Source: Rhyacophila brunnea
Lineage: Eukaryota; Arthropoda; Insecta; Trichoptera; Rhyacophilidae
Reading direction: 5' to 3'
Assembly (NCBI GenBank): GCA_022495005.1
Contig: JAGYXB010000180.1
Span: 124,001 to 188,000 of the forward strand
Length of the DNA stretch: 64,000 bases
A program made the position numbers and the translations under genes. The notes beneath the pieces are model-generated. The model saw nothing but the letters and a program-made list of their open reading frames with translations. It was not told the origin of the DNA and did no database searches. Positions 11,115 to 21,059 of this stretch are shown here, in pieces (positions within the stretch are counted from its first letter, which is position 1; each line of letters begins with the position of its first letter).

Positions 11115-12177
11115 ATGGAAAAATGGAAAATGGAGAAAATTGAGTTTAGAGCTGTTATTAAACATTTTAATATAAAAGGGTTAACAGCAAAGGAAATAAA
11201 AAATGAGTTGGATTTAGTTCACGGCATATCTGCTCCTTCACTTGCAACTATTTATAACTGGTTAAATGAATTTAAACGTGGTCGTACATCAACAAAGGAT
11301 GAACCACGCTCAGGACGTCCTGTAGAGGTGACTACACCAGAAATGATCAATAAAATCCACGATATGGTGTTAAGTGACCGAAGATTAAAGTTGAGTGAGA
11401 TAATTGAGGTTACAGGGATCTCAAAAGGTAGCGTCATTTCTATTTTACATGACAAATTGGGCATGAAAAAAATTTCTGCAAGATGGGTGCCGCGTTTGCT
11501 CACAGTCGACAATAAACGCAATAGGGTGGTGGCCTCTAAAGCCCTGTTGTCGCTCATGCAACACAATCCGGATGAATTTTTTCGTCGCTTTGTGATTGTA
11601 GATGAAACATGGATACACCACTATACTCCCGAGACGAAAGAACAGTCAAAGCAGTGGATTGCGAATGGCGAACCATGTCCAAAGAAGGCGAAAACCGTAA
11701 AATCAGCTGGTAAGGTTATGGCTACTGTATTTTGGGATGCACGTGAAATTATTTTCGTTGACTATTTGGAAAAAGAAAAACAATAACAGGGGATTATTAT
11801 GCATCTTTATTGGACCAGCTAAAAAACAAAATTGAAGAAAAACGGCCTCATTTGAACAGGAAAAAAATCCTCTTTCATCAGGACAATGCCCGTGTTCACA
11901 CATGTTTACGATCAATGGCTAAAATTGAAAAATTGAAGTTCGAATTGGTCGACCACCCACCGTATTCGCCAGATTTAGCCCCCAGTGACTTTTTCCTTTT
12001 CCCAAACTTAAAAAAATGGCTAAGTGGACAACGTTTTTTTTCAAATGAAGAAGTCATCGATCGGACAAATGCTTATTTTGAGGACCTTCCGAAAACCTAT
12101 TTTTCTGACGGTTTAAAAAAAATGAGAAACGTCTAACCAAGTGTATTGAGCTCCAAGGAGATTATGTTGAGAAATAA
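11115..12177 (+). pseudogene. Mariner transposase, two frameshifts
   Basis: Cut-and-paste DNA transposase of the mariner family. The start is ATG 11115 (or 11130), since upstream codons lie in the terminal repeat and leader. Seen in order: an N-terminal paired helix-turn-helix DNA-binding region (about residues 1-110, with RSGRPVEV between the helices), the linker WVPRLLT, then the catalytic domain. First catalytic Asp is in VDETW (codon 11601), second in HQDN (11882), third in APSDFF (11987), with 34 residues between the second and third, the D,D34D signature. A one-base loss near 11775 shifts the frame just after the DYLEK motif, and a second one-base loss near 12125 shifts the last ~17 codons, which end at TAA 12175. 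Total about 350 codons, the usual mariner length. The catalytic triad is present but no continuous protein can be made. Confidence 0.93.
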
Positions 12178-12217
12178 AAAAAAAATACAAAAATAAAAAC
12201 TGTTTTAATGCTTTTTT

Positions 12218-12242
12218 CTAAGGAATTATTGACCCACCCTCG
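12218..12242 (-). repeat. Mariner right terminal inverted repeat
   Basis: Inverted partner of 10941-10965, followed by TA at 12243-12244. Confidence 0.95.
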
Positions 12243-12244
12243 TA

Positions 12245-12905
12245 ATAACAGTGAACTCATTGTTTAGTTATTGCGTGTCCAATATTTCGCTGGTAGAATG
12301 ATGTCATCGTGAATATTAATTACAAGCCCCGAGAAATTTAATAATATTTTTATTGCTTTGTTATGAGAGACGCTGATAATAATAATTATTTTGTGCTTCT
12401 TGAGCCCCTTATTACATAGGTGAAGGGTAATGCGCGGGTGGGAGGGGGCCTACTTCGTAGAGAGCGCACCGAGCGCCGCTTTGGTGGGCTTTATGCGTAA
12501 TACCTCGGGCTCCCAAGTTCATAAACTTAAAACTGTACATGAGGTACATATATACCCAACAACCCATGACTATTTTCTGCAATATACCAATAAAGAAAAT
12601 AAGGATTAGGGAATTTAGGCTGATGAAGAAAGAGCATACCTAAGGTTATGTGAAAAGTCTGAAGATATAGTTCGTTCAGCTTTCATAAGAAGATGAAATT
12701 TTTGACAAACTGGAATTTACTTCACCGATTTTGTTCACAGTGAAAAGCTCCATCTGGCAGAATGGTTTCTTCTACATCTTTAAGTATTTACAATTTTTTG
12801 TGATTCATTTTAGGTTCACCGCAAACACGGCCACCAGACGTTGGGAAAAAAGTATTAATATATTATGTTGTTTAATAGTTTTTATTATAGTTTATAAATA
12901 TTAAA
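12245..12905. other. Non-coding stretch
   Basis: Includes a short GC-rich patch at about 12420-12520 (GCGCGGGTGGGAGGGGGCC) with no gene-like frame. The rest is AT-rich without a recognised repeat. Confidence 0.35.
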
Positions 12906-13880
12906 TACCCCTTTGGATGTGCATGGATTTACTAGCGGCCATAACAAGAAAATGCACGTGTAAATGCGTATTATCGTGCAAGTTGCAAGATTGCATGTAT
13001 GGATTTAAAAAAATTGAGAAGCAGCTGAATTTTCACGCGACATTGAAGTTAAATTCCCTCCACTAAACCCGCCCCGTACCACCCTCAGTCTTAATCGAGA
13101 GTATCATGGGACCCGTCAATTGGTGATGTGAAGCATCTAAGAATTGGCCTGGGGGTGTCCTGGGAGAAGATGCCCAATACTTAGGTTGCTACGCTCAAAG
13201 TGAGCTCTGACTGAGTTTTCACGCGACAGTTGGAATTTGCGCGATATGTATCTGCACCTGTGCAGTAGAATGATAGTGGCGTGGCGAACCTGCCGATCTA
13301 CGAGATTGCATTGCCAGTTTAAAAAAAATGTGACATAACATGTTCGTAAATACGACGCGCATTCAATATTGGTAATATTTGGTAATATCAGAGCGCTCTG
13401 TATTTCTTGCCATTCTTGTCATAAACCAAAACTGCCGTAAAAATCTCGACTGGCCATCGCATTTACATCTTAGTAATCTGTTCTGTAGAATCGTCTACTA
13501 ATGGAATGGAATGTTGCTTTGATTAATGTGCGTACATTTTCACCATGCGTAGGTACTGTTTGAACCAGTGTTTCCAAACCGCAGGTCCGTAGAAACTTTC
13601 GATCTATCCTCAAAAGGTTACCCCTCATTTTAAAATTAAGAAAGAGTACCGCTGAAGAACATGTTATGTCACATTTTCGATTTTTTTAAAACTGGCAATG
13701 CAATCTCGTAGATCGGCACTATCGCTATATTGCTCAGGCGCACATATCACACAAATTCCCAATTTCGCGTGAAAATTCAGAAGCTTCTGAAATTTTTTGA
13801 TACATGCATGCAATCTTGCAACTTATGGCCGCGATAATCCATACTGTCAACAGTAAATCAATGCACGTGTAAACGGGGTA
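12906..13880. mobile_element. Palindromic element PAL2, copy 1
   Basis: Left end TACCCC(T/G)TTGGATGTGCATGG and right end CACGTGTAAACGGGGTA are inverted. The arms share AGATTGCATG, GAATTTTCACGCGA, GATCTACGAGATTGCATTGC and GTGACATAACATGTTC in mirrored order over about 230 bp, with indels. The middle (about 13340-13650) is unique. No protein is encoded. Related copies lie at 13830-14160 and 26984-27805. Confidence 0.75.
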
Positions 13881-14160
13881 AAATATTTTAAACTGACAAT
13901 AATACTGTTTACACGTAAAAGTGCTGACTGTCTCTCCAATTCATTCTTTAAGGGTGAGTAAGACGCGATGTTGTCATTTTATGGTACTATTTGATAGCTA
14001 GTGAAACCTGAAAATTCGTTTTTCGCTACTCTAGTTCTTCTGCGCAGGCGGAGATCGAAGAAATCTTACTGTCACATGAAAATTTAGAAGCTTCCAAACT
14101 TGTTTGATTCTTGCATGCAATCTTGCCAACTGCAGGATAATATACGTGTAAACGGGGTAT
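13830..14160. mobile_element. PAL2-related copy 2, overlapping the first
   Basis: Contains ACACGTAAAAGTGCTGACTG, TGTCATTTTATGGTACTATT and a right end ACGTGTAAACGGGGTA at 14144-14159. Read on the minus strand it matches 26984-27805 with that copy's insert removed. Its left part overlaps the right arm of PAL2 copy 1, so the locus is composite. Confidence 0.65.
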
Positions 14161-14215
14161 TAGGTTTCGAAAGATTGTATTTCGGGGTATATATCGTACG
14201 GTTGTATATTTCTGG

Positions 14216-14620
14216 TGTAAACGCGCGCGGCAAGCCCCCGCCTCGGCGCGCTTTTCACGAGGGATGCTGTTTCCCGGATGCTGCGCGCGTGCGCGGGGGC
14301 TGTCGGCTCCAGGCCCGCGATGGCGCAGCCGCGCGTCGCCCCCCTCGCCGCTTGAATGAGACTGCTGGCCCTCGCCTCGCCCGACAGGAGCGGAGCGAGC
14401 CCCGTGAATGGAAGCCCCCGCCTTCGCGCAGCGCGGACGTGTCGCCAAACGGACGCACTCGACAGCCGAACATTTTGACAAATTAAAAAATAGGCGTTTT
14501 CGATCGAGCCCCCGCGACCGCGCGCGATCCAACACAATAATCGCCATCCGTTCAAATTTAGATTTTCAAAACTGTCCCAAACAAAACGAGGCGAACTCGC
14601 CCGGGTTTCAGTGAATGTTT
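14216..14620 (+). promoter_or_regulatory. GC-rich, CpG-dense island; candidate promoter/5' UTR
   Basis: An abrupt change from AT-rich DNA to a strongly GC-rich, CpG-rich block (14216-14540; CGCGCGCGG, GCGCGCGTGCGCGGGGGC). It ends in CCCGGGTTTCAGTGAATG, where TTCAGTG fits the arthropod initiator (TCAGT at 14608). Open frames on both strands are arginine/proline-rich and of the kind that GC-rich DNA yields by chance. Position just upstream of 14940-15131 suggests a promoter or first non-coding exon on the + strand. Alternative: an isolated GC-rich repeat. Confidence 0.45.
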
Positions 14621-14939
14621 TTTAACCTCTACACAAAACGACGGGAGATAAATCCGTGTTACATATTATTATTATAGAGTGCTTTAATTTATATATTAGT
14701 GATTTTTCATCATTATTGCATAAAAAAAACATCATTAATAATTTAAATCAACACAAACAAATATAAAACAGTCATTTTATATAAATTCTCATACAAAAAC
14801 GTGACATTTAACGATAATAAATCACCGATTTCCATCTGTTTAAAAATCAGAGCCAGAGTGTATATTATTTTCATTTTCTAATAACACAATAAATAATTAC
14901 CAGTTAATTTTAGTGAGTGTTGAATAAACAATTGACAAA

Positions 14940-14972
14940 ATGTCTAGTGAAGTGAGAGATATTTACCTATAA
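14940..14972 (+). CDS. Upstream ORF 1 (10 codons) of candidate transcript
   Basis: ATG at 14940 in context AAAATGT reads MSSEVRDIYL and stops at TAA 14970-14972. The stop overlaps the next start as TAATG. It matters only if the candidate exon below is real, when it would be part of the leader. Confidence 0.25.
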   Translation: MSSEVRDIYL

Positions 14973-15070
14973 TGTGTCTTGATTTTGGAAAATCCGTGAA
15001 TTGTTATTCTAAAAGGAAAGGTCTGCGCTCCGAGAGGTCGTTTTGGATGCCGGTATTGGACCTCAGCTGA
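14972..15070 (+). CDS. Upstream ORF 2 (32 codons) of candidate transcript
   Basis: ATG 14972 overlaps the stop of upstream ORF 1 by one base and runs to TGA 15068-15070, 19 bases before the candidate main start at 15090. It reads MCLDFGKSVN at its start. Abutting upstream ORFs are known to lower or condition translation of the main frame; that role here is inference. Confidence 0.25.
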   Translation: MCLDFGKSVNCYSKRKGLRSERSFWMPVLDLS

Positions 15071-15089
15071 GTGTTTGGAAAGCTTTATC

Positions 15090-15131
15090 ATGTACGGAGA
15101 ACCGTCTCTGAGACTTTCAAATAAATCTGTG
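15090..15131 (+). CDS. Candidate first coding exon (14 codons) with splice donor
   Basis: ATG 15090 opens a frame reading MYGEPSLRLSNKSV and meets a perfect donor, CTGTG|GTAAGT, at 15131/15132 (phase 0). The frame continues open only a further ~15 codons into presumed intron. Upstream lie the GC island and two small upstream ORFs, consistent with the 5' end of a host gene with a long first intron. The next exon was not found. I do not recognise the peptide. Chance occurrence of a 14-codon frame before GTAAGT is quite possible. Confidence 0.35.
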
Positions 15132-15951
15132 GTAAGTCTCAGACTTAAAACATATATCTGTATTTTAATACTATTATAAGAATTAGACTCTCACGTCCAC
15201 AGTAACAAAAAAAGCGCTCGCCATGACAGATACTTATATATTATATTTTGGCATTTGCCAAATTTAAAAAAAAACTGAGGATTAACAATAATAAAAATAG
15301 AAAATTCCCAGATGATTTATAATGATATTCTTCACATACGTATATATTGCTAAACTAGTGTACTTAAAATGTGTATGTATTAATTAATGTTATCACCAAC
15401 AGTATCAATATAAATTTTGGGAGACAACAAACATCAAGATCTTTTTTTTTTATTTATTCAGATATCAAAAAATATTTTCTATTTCTTGGTAGTCCACTCA
15501 TGACTGAAGATTATGACCACTCTGAAATTCAGTAATCTTCTGAGCGACCAAGACTTTCCAACCATCTCGGACCTCTGCTTCTTGTAGGGCAGGGTGAGGA
15601 TTACCATCAATAAGCTCCTTCATCTGCTTTGCCTTCCCTGAAGGCTACCTAAAACCACAAGTCTTTTCAGGTTATCCGGTTCGGACGAATATGTATTATC
15701 AAAAAACTGTAGAATGATAACAGCCATTCTTTTATCTAGAGTCTCTGGGTAATTGACTACTTCGTCCTGTGCTCTGTTCAAGGGATACGTAGCATTTGGT
15801 GACTACACCACATTTCAAAGGCATTAATTACCTACCGCCCCCTTTTCCTCAGGGTTTATGACACCATATAAAAATGGTGCACACAGATTCCCACTATATG
15901 GAAGACTTGAGGAATTTCAATTGCCACATATTTCCCAATTAACTAAATTCT
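15132..15951. other. Possible intron start; no feature
   Basis: AT-rich to moderate sequence following the candidate donor. Nothing coding was recognised, and no repeat partner found. Confidence 0.35.
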
Positions 15952-16169
15952 CACGCCCACGATGGTCGAGCGGTTACGCGTTAGGCTTATAATATCGTGG
16001 CTCTCAGGTTCGAATCCCGGGTCAGGAAAATTCACATGTTGTATATAAATGTGTGTTTTGATCCAGAGTATGGACCTAATAGATTGAGTATGTGGATAAC
16101 GTCCATTTGACGTAAATCTGTTAATACAACCTCCACTCCATATTTTGATCTTCTTATGATCTGACAAGG
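15952..16169 (+). mobile_element. SINE1 copy, + strand, diverged
   Basis: Head CACGCCCACGATGGTCGAGC (A-box region), B box GGTTCGAATCC at 16007-16017, body with GTATGGACCTAATAGATTGA and a tail ending GATCTTCTTATGATCTGAC. It lacks the middle CTCGTAAAAAC block and is more diverged than other copies, suggesting an older insertion. Confidence 0.8.
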
Positions 16170-16497
16170 TAAAAAAATAAATATTTCCTTGCCCTTCAAA
16201 TAATGTATAGTTCACCGCTCGGATCGAAATGCCCCTCCCGCCTAAGTGTACCGAAATAAAATTGTATTAACAGCATATTAAGAAGAGATAAATCATTTGA
16301 AAATATCGTAAAATAAAAAAATCACCGAGCGAGCAAAGTAAATCCTATTTATATTTAAATTATAAAACAACGTTTGTATAAACTCACCTCTGCCCATTAT
16401 TTATCTTCTTAGGATCGAATATGGTTAAAAAAATATCAAATAAAATGTTGTATAATTGCGACTATTGAAATGATTCTATTCAAGTTCATTGCAAGTA

Positions 16498-17102
16498 GAG
16501 TTGGGTATTTCCCGAGAAAATCTCAATCTCGAGATTTGGGATTTCCCGAAATGATGAAATTTTGAATTCTAGAAATTCGGGATTTCCAGAAAAGAATTCT
16601 CGGGAATCTCGAGATATCGGGAAATTTAAAAAAACCTGTAAAAATCCTAAAATCAGTGTAAAAATAGACAAATTCCAAAAAAATATGATTTTTTAAATTT
16701 ATGTAAAAAGACAAACAAAATAGAAGTAGGAAAACAAACATAATTCAAAACATTACTTATTAAAATAGAATTTCAAAAAACACAGACTGTCAATCGCTGC
16801 GTCTGACAATCGCGTCCGTTTTTGAGACACAAAATTCCCTGATGTTGCAAAAATTGCGATCATTTTGAGTCGACGTTGGCTTAATTATGATGCCCCGATC
16901 AGTCTTCGAACATTTTGTATTTCCTGTCCACTTTTTTCATATAGAAAATCGTTTTTTCAATTAATATTTGATAATAAAGCAATCCCGAATCCCGAGAAAA
17001 AATTCTCGAGATCCGGGATTTCCCGAAATGTCAAAAGATTTGGATGGCAAATCTCGAAAACTTGTCGAGAAATCCCGTCGGGGAATTCCCGAAAACCAAC
17101 TC
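16498..17102. mobile_element. TA-type MITE with CCCGAGA-rich ends
   Basis: Ends are TAGAGTTGGGTATTTCCCGA and, inverted, TAGAGTTGGTTTTCGGGAAT; the terminal TA at 16496 and 17103 is the likely target duplication. Both sides hold iterated TCTCGAGAT and GGGATTTCCCGAAAT words that fold on themselves. It has no open frame of note. It resembles Tc1/mariner-derived MITEs by duplication type only. Confidence 0.65.
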
Positions 17103-17454
17103 TAATTGAATAAGTATTTATTGTGCACCTTCTTCTTCCGGTGCCTTTTTAATTACCGTCATATGATTTCAATTCTCACTGTCTATATGGAATTGCGAAC
17201 AGTATAGTCTAGCTTCACTTTGGTGTTGTATAACTGTATATTTCTTCTTCCTTTCGTAAAATATCGAAGACGTAATGCCTTTATTTCACACTAAGTAAAA
17301 AACAAAATAAAAAGTCGAGAAAAACCTTTAAATAATGTTGGTACTCGAAATGGACCAGAGTGGACCGGAATACTGCTCCGGTTTGTCAATTATTAGGGAA
17401 TTAATTAAATTAATTTATTGTTGGTACATCTAGTGTAATGAACATTAAATTTAG

Positions 17455-17775
17455 TGATTTTCGGATAACATAGCGTGGTGGATTCTTGTAGTAGACTTGT
17501 ATTGTAGCTGGCAAAGTTGTTGCAACAACGCCCACAAAATAGTATAAATAAGTCATTCATGAAATTCTTGTGTGTGACTCGGCATATTAGGTACTAACAG
17601 GTACTGCTTCTCTATGCCAGTATAGATTAATTAGTATCTTGGAATCATTCATCAACCCGCAGCCGTTTCCAATAGTTAGGTTAACTGCCGCCCTGATTTG
17701 GCATTGAAGATCTCTTCGCCAATGAGGCTTAGTCAAGCATCTAGTTTTAAAGTACATCTCCAATGTTTTTCATAT
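17455..17775 (-). pseudogene. Repeated unidentified ORF, degraded copy 1
   Basis: On the minus strand this matches the ORF remnant at 22350-23320 at nucleotide level (GCCGCCCTGATTTGGCATTG, AGATCTCTTCGCC, GTTGTTGCAACAACGC). The same reading frame shows LDA*LSL then GEEIFNA and SGRQLT, but has several stops and frameshifts. It is uninterrupted at the point where copy 2 carries a hAT-type insert, so it gives the pre-insertion arrangement. The protein family is not recognised. Confidence 0.5.
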
Positions 17776-18140
17776 TTTCAGGGAATGTGGATATATTTTG
17801 CCGTTAAAGATGCAAGAAAACAAATCACCATGCTTCAGTATTTAGTAGACAGTTTTGTTATAGTATCAAAATGTCCTATAATTTTGTTATAATACCTACA
17901 GTTATAAATAATAAGTATTTTTAAAATAGCCTCCCCCTAACAACTGTTTTTGGAAAGGAGAATACTATACTTAGCTCCCCAATCGAGCCTCGAACTTACT
18001 TGGACCTTGACCTCCAGTACATACTATTGATAATATTTGAGATGCTAAGGATTAAATAAGTATAAGTGAAACAATGAATAATGAAGAGTAGTTTTACCAT
18101 ATACCTGTTTATGGGTGAAACAGGATTTAAACTAGTTTCC

Positions 18141-18350
18141 AACCATGTCCGATCTTAATAAGATCATATGGGCCTCCACAGACTGGAGGTTTGTATTAAC
18201 AGATTTTGTTTTTACGAGAAATGGATGTCAGCCACTTGCTAAACCTATCAGGTCAATACTCTGACTCGAACACAAATTGAAAAACAATAAGTGTACTTGC
18301 CAGACCCAGGATATGAACCTGGAACCCACGACGTCATAGGCCGACGCTTA
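18141..18350 (-). mobile_element. SINE1 copy, head truncated
   Basis: Matches SINE1 from the tail (CCATGTCCGATCTTAATAAG) to the B-box region (CCAGGATATGAACCTGGAAC) and stops at CCGACGCTTA, lacking the last ~25 bp of the tRNA-like head. A 5' truncation is normal for reverse-transcribed elements. Confidence 0.8.
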
Positions 18351-18925
18351 GAAAAGATAGAAGTAATAATTTTATTCCCGACATTAGTTTATACCCCATG
18401 ATATTGTCGTGGACATATTATTATATGGACAAAATTTGTGAAAAATAAAATCAGTACAGATTTTTATTCTGTCTTGAATTATTGTCTTTCAAAATCATTC
18501 GATAGAAAAAGATTATTTCGTAATGACCAAATAATGAAAGTAACGGAAGAATGAACTCAACTTGAATTGTAATACCTAAGTGTAAAATTTCAAACTGCAT
18601 TAATTTTGTATACCTACGTTAATTTTATAGAAAATAGATCAATTTTATGAGACAGTATTTAAGAGAATTTAGAAGCAAGATAGATATCGTCACCTTACTA
18701 TTAAGACCTCGTAAGTGCGATATTATGGAAAAATGAAGTTTGTTCGACAAAATTTAAACAAAAAAACATTTGAAATCATATCAAAGCCTCGGTTCTCTAG
18801 CTAGACTAGTATGCTGTCCATCTATCGACATATTTTAAAAAACTCATAGGTCTCGTGGTTTCAAACATGGAATTAAAACCTCGTATTTCACAACCAGTGT
18901 TGGCAAATTAATCTATTAGAGAGGT

Positions 18926-19266
18926 GAACATATATTATTTTGAAAAAAAACACTTTCTGATAGAGTATATAATAACCAATAGAAAAAATCTTTTTTGAAA
19001 AAAGTAAGTCACCCCGACGGGGAATCGAACCCTGTATCTCCCGAGTATACGCCTCATCCGTCGCATTACCATTATGCTACGGCGTGACATACTGATAGCG
19101 AACAAATTTTAACTATTGGTCAATTACTATACCTACCCATCAGCGTTCCTTCCAAATCAGCTACTTTGGCAATCGATTTTTGTTTCTTAAATCAAAGTAG
19201 GTTTTTTTCTATTGGTTATTATATACTCTATCAGAAAGTGTTTTTTTTTCAAAATAATATATGTTC
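18926..19266. mobile_element. Palindromic element with tRNA-like core (family T), copy 1
   Basis: Arms of about 63 bp (18926-18988 and 19203-19266) are nearly perfect inverted repeats: ACACTTTCTGATAGAGTATA then ATAACCAATAGAAAAAA. The space between contains a tRNA-like sequence on the minus strand (19008-19088). Related copies occur at about 42160, 44822, 48125, 49205, 57293, 58533 and 60400. Confidence 0.7.
19008..19088 (-). tRNA. tRNA-like sequence (probably pseudo-tRNA)
   Basis: On the minus strand: GTCACGCCG end, A box TAGCATAATGG with a four-pair D stem (GCAT/ATGC), B box GGTTCGATTCC, and end CGGGGTGAC that pairs with the 5' end over nine of ten positions. A weak anticodon arm TGAG-GCGTATA-CTCG would place GTA in the loop, but position 33 is not T and the T stem has a mismatch. 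The outer pairing is longer than a tRNA acceptor stem, so this is more likely a polymerase III promoter within a mobile cassette than a working tRNA gene. Confidence 0.5.
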
Positions 19267-19574
19267 AATAATCAGAATGATATATTCTTAAATCTTGTGA
19301 ATTATTCGTTGAATAAAAGAAATAGTTAATTATATATTAGAGAGGTGTATAAAATGATGTTTTATTACGTTTTTTCCTTCCCCTCAACATTCTTCTCAAA
19401 CAGACTTTAATAGTAAGGTTTTAAAACAAGGTTTTAATAGTAAGGTGACAATATTGTTTGTATTTAAAAACTGAACTTTACCTACATAATAAGGGTGTTT
19501 TTTTACTTAAATATTTTCTGGACATATTATCCACTATTCTGTTAGATAATGTTTGAGGCTTTCACGGTTGATTT

Positions 19575-19996
19575 TATCGTAGTATATTCTTGGGTTTTCA
19601 CCGTGTCTCCTTCTTCCTTCTTTACTCGACGTTTCGGGCTCGTTGCAGAGGCCATTATCAAGAGATAATATGTTTTATGAAGAAATCCATAGAAACCCTG
19701 AAAATATTAATAGGGATGATGGATTACGGTTAAAAACGTCATAGCTTCCGGGCCCTATCAGCAAAATCTAATATTCGAGCAGGTATCCCTGGTCGTAACG
19801 ATTGACAGATTACTCTGAGCAACGTTTGCTCTTAGCTAATAGAGATTCTTAGAGCAACGTTTACATTCACATACCTACACTACATTTTCATCATAAAACA
19901 TATCATCTCTTGATAATGGCCTCTGCAACGAGCCTGAAACGTCGAGTAAAGAAAAAAGAAGGAGACACGGTGGAAACCCAAGAATATACTACGATA
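19575..19996. mobile_element. Foldback element PAL3 with ~105-bp inverted arms
   Basis: Arms match almost exactly: TATCGTAGTATATTCTTGGG, CCGTGTCTCCTTCTT, TCGTTGCAGAGGCCATTATC, TATGTTTTATGA, mirrored at 19885-19996. The spacer of about 210 bp is unique. No open frame. TATTCTGTTAGA occurs near both outer ends (19535 and 19994) as a possible but uneven flanking repeat. Confidence 0.75.
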
Positions 19997-20497
19997 TTCT
20001 GTTAGAGATTGTAGGTAGACTGGTGGATTGTAGATTTATCATTGTTTAATATTATGGTGTCATCATTATTTTCAAACCAACTATATATAATTTGAATGTT
20101 TTGGACTGATTAATCTACCTTGATACACCAAAACGGGCACACAATAATATGGTACAGGGAGGGGTGTATTTAAAAAAATATCTAGATAAGTATCATAATT
20201 TAACATTGATTTTTTTAAGACGTCGGAAGGGGGCGGGGTTAACAAAATATAGCAGATGGTACTGACTTCCATAATATTTACCCCGCCTCTTTTCGTCACT
20301 TCAACTGTTAACCCACGCACTTTTCCAGGTACATTCCCCGTACCCAGTCAATTTGAGTCTAGCGATGAACACCTGACTTGCAGCTATGACTTATTGCCAT
20401 CGAATACCCATGGTCTAACGGTAATACTTATTAAGATTGTTAGCGTCCGTTTGTTTCGTCTACGCTGTCTAGTGTTTTAGATACGCCTCATTAGAAT

Positions 20498-20988
20498 ATT
20501 AGAGCAAATATTGAGTGACTTAAATAGTGGCACCAATACCTACGTGATATCCATTTTTACTGGCCTTGCGAGTCATAGAATGCCGAAAAGACTGTCCCGA
20601 CTGTCAAATCGTCCAAATCCTCTATACACAAGACTGCTATCGAGGGTAGTTTTTCATATGTTTGTATCGAAGTATTATAATTTTTAGATTACGTTAGTTG
20701 TAATTTTTACAATAAGTGCTATGTTTTAACAGCTGCTCTCTTGGATGTGCTAAATTTTCGAGAGTTTTCACTGTTTAGACGGCTAACTTTTGTAACAATT
20801 ATTAACGATAAAAACATATGAAAAACTACCCTCGATAGCGGCTGATAGCAGTCTTGTGTATAGAGGATTTGGACGATTTGACAGTCGGGACAGTCTTTTC
20901 GGCATTCTACGACTCGCAAGGCCAGTAAAAGTGGATATCACGTAGGTATTGGTGCCACTATTTAAGTCACTCAATATTTGCTCTAATA
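20498..20988. mobile_element. Foldback element PAL4 with ~170-bp arms
   Basis: Arms 20498-20678 and 20812-20988 are inverted copies (ATTAGAGCAAATATTGAGTG, CTTGCGAGTC, CTGTCCCGACTGTCAAATCG, GAGGGTAGTTTTTCATATG). The right arm has a six-base insertion. The centre (20680-20810) matches the centres of 28132-28370 and, in part, 55228-55546. A further partial arm follows at 20998-21050. Confidence 0.75.
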
Positions 20989-21059
20989 ATACTTCGATAA
21001 AAACATATGAAAAACTACCCTCGATTGCTGCCGATAGGAGTCTTGTGTATAGAATAGAT

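Larger units (their letters stand above)
10941..12242 (+). mobile_element. Mariner element, irritans-like, near full length
   Basis: A 1302-bp element flanked by TA (10939-10940 and 12243-12244). Terminal inverted repeats of 25 bp start CGAGGGTGGGTCAATAAGTC and differ at one position (left 10941-10965, right 12218-12242). It carries one transposase gene with frameshifts, in the + direction. Intact termini mean it could still be mobilised by a related transposase if one is present elsewhere; this is inference. Confidence 0.95.

Noticed and set aside
14026..14555. Long arginine-rich open frames on the minus strand in the GC island
   Set aside because: GC-rich DNA has few stop codons, frames overlap on both strands, and none shows a domain; taken as chance.
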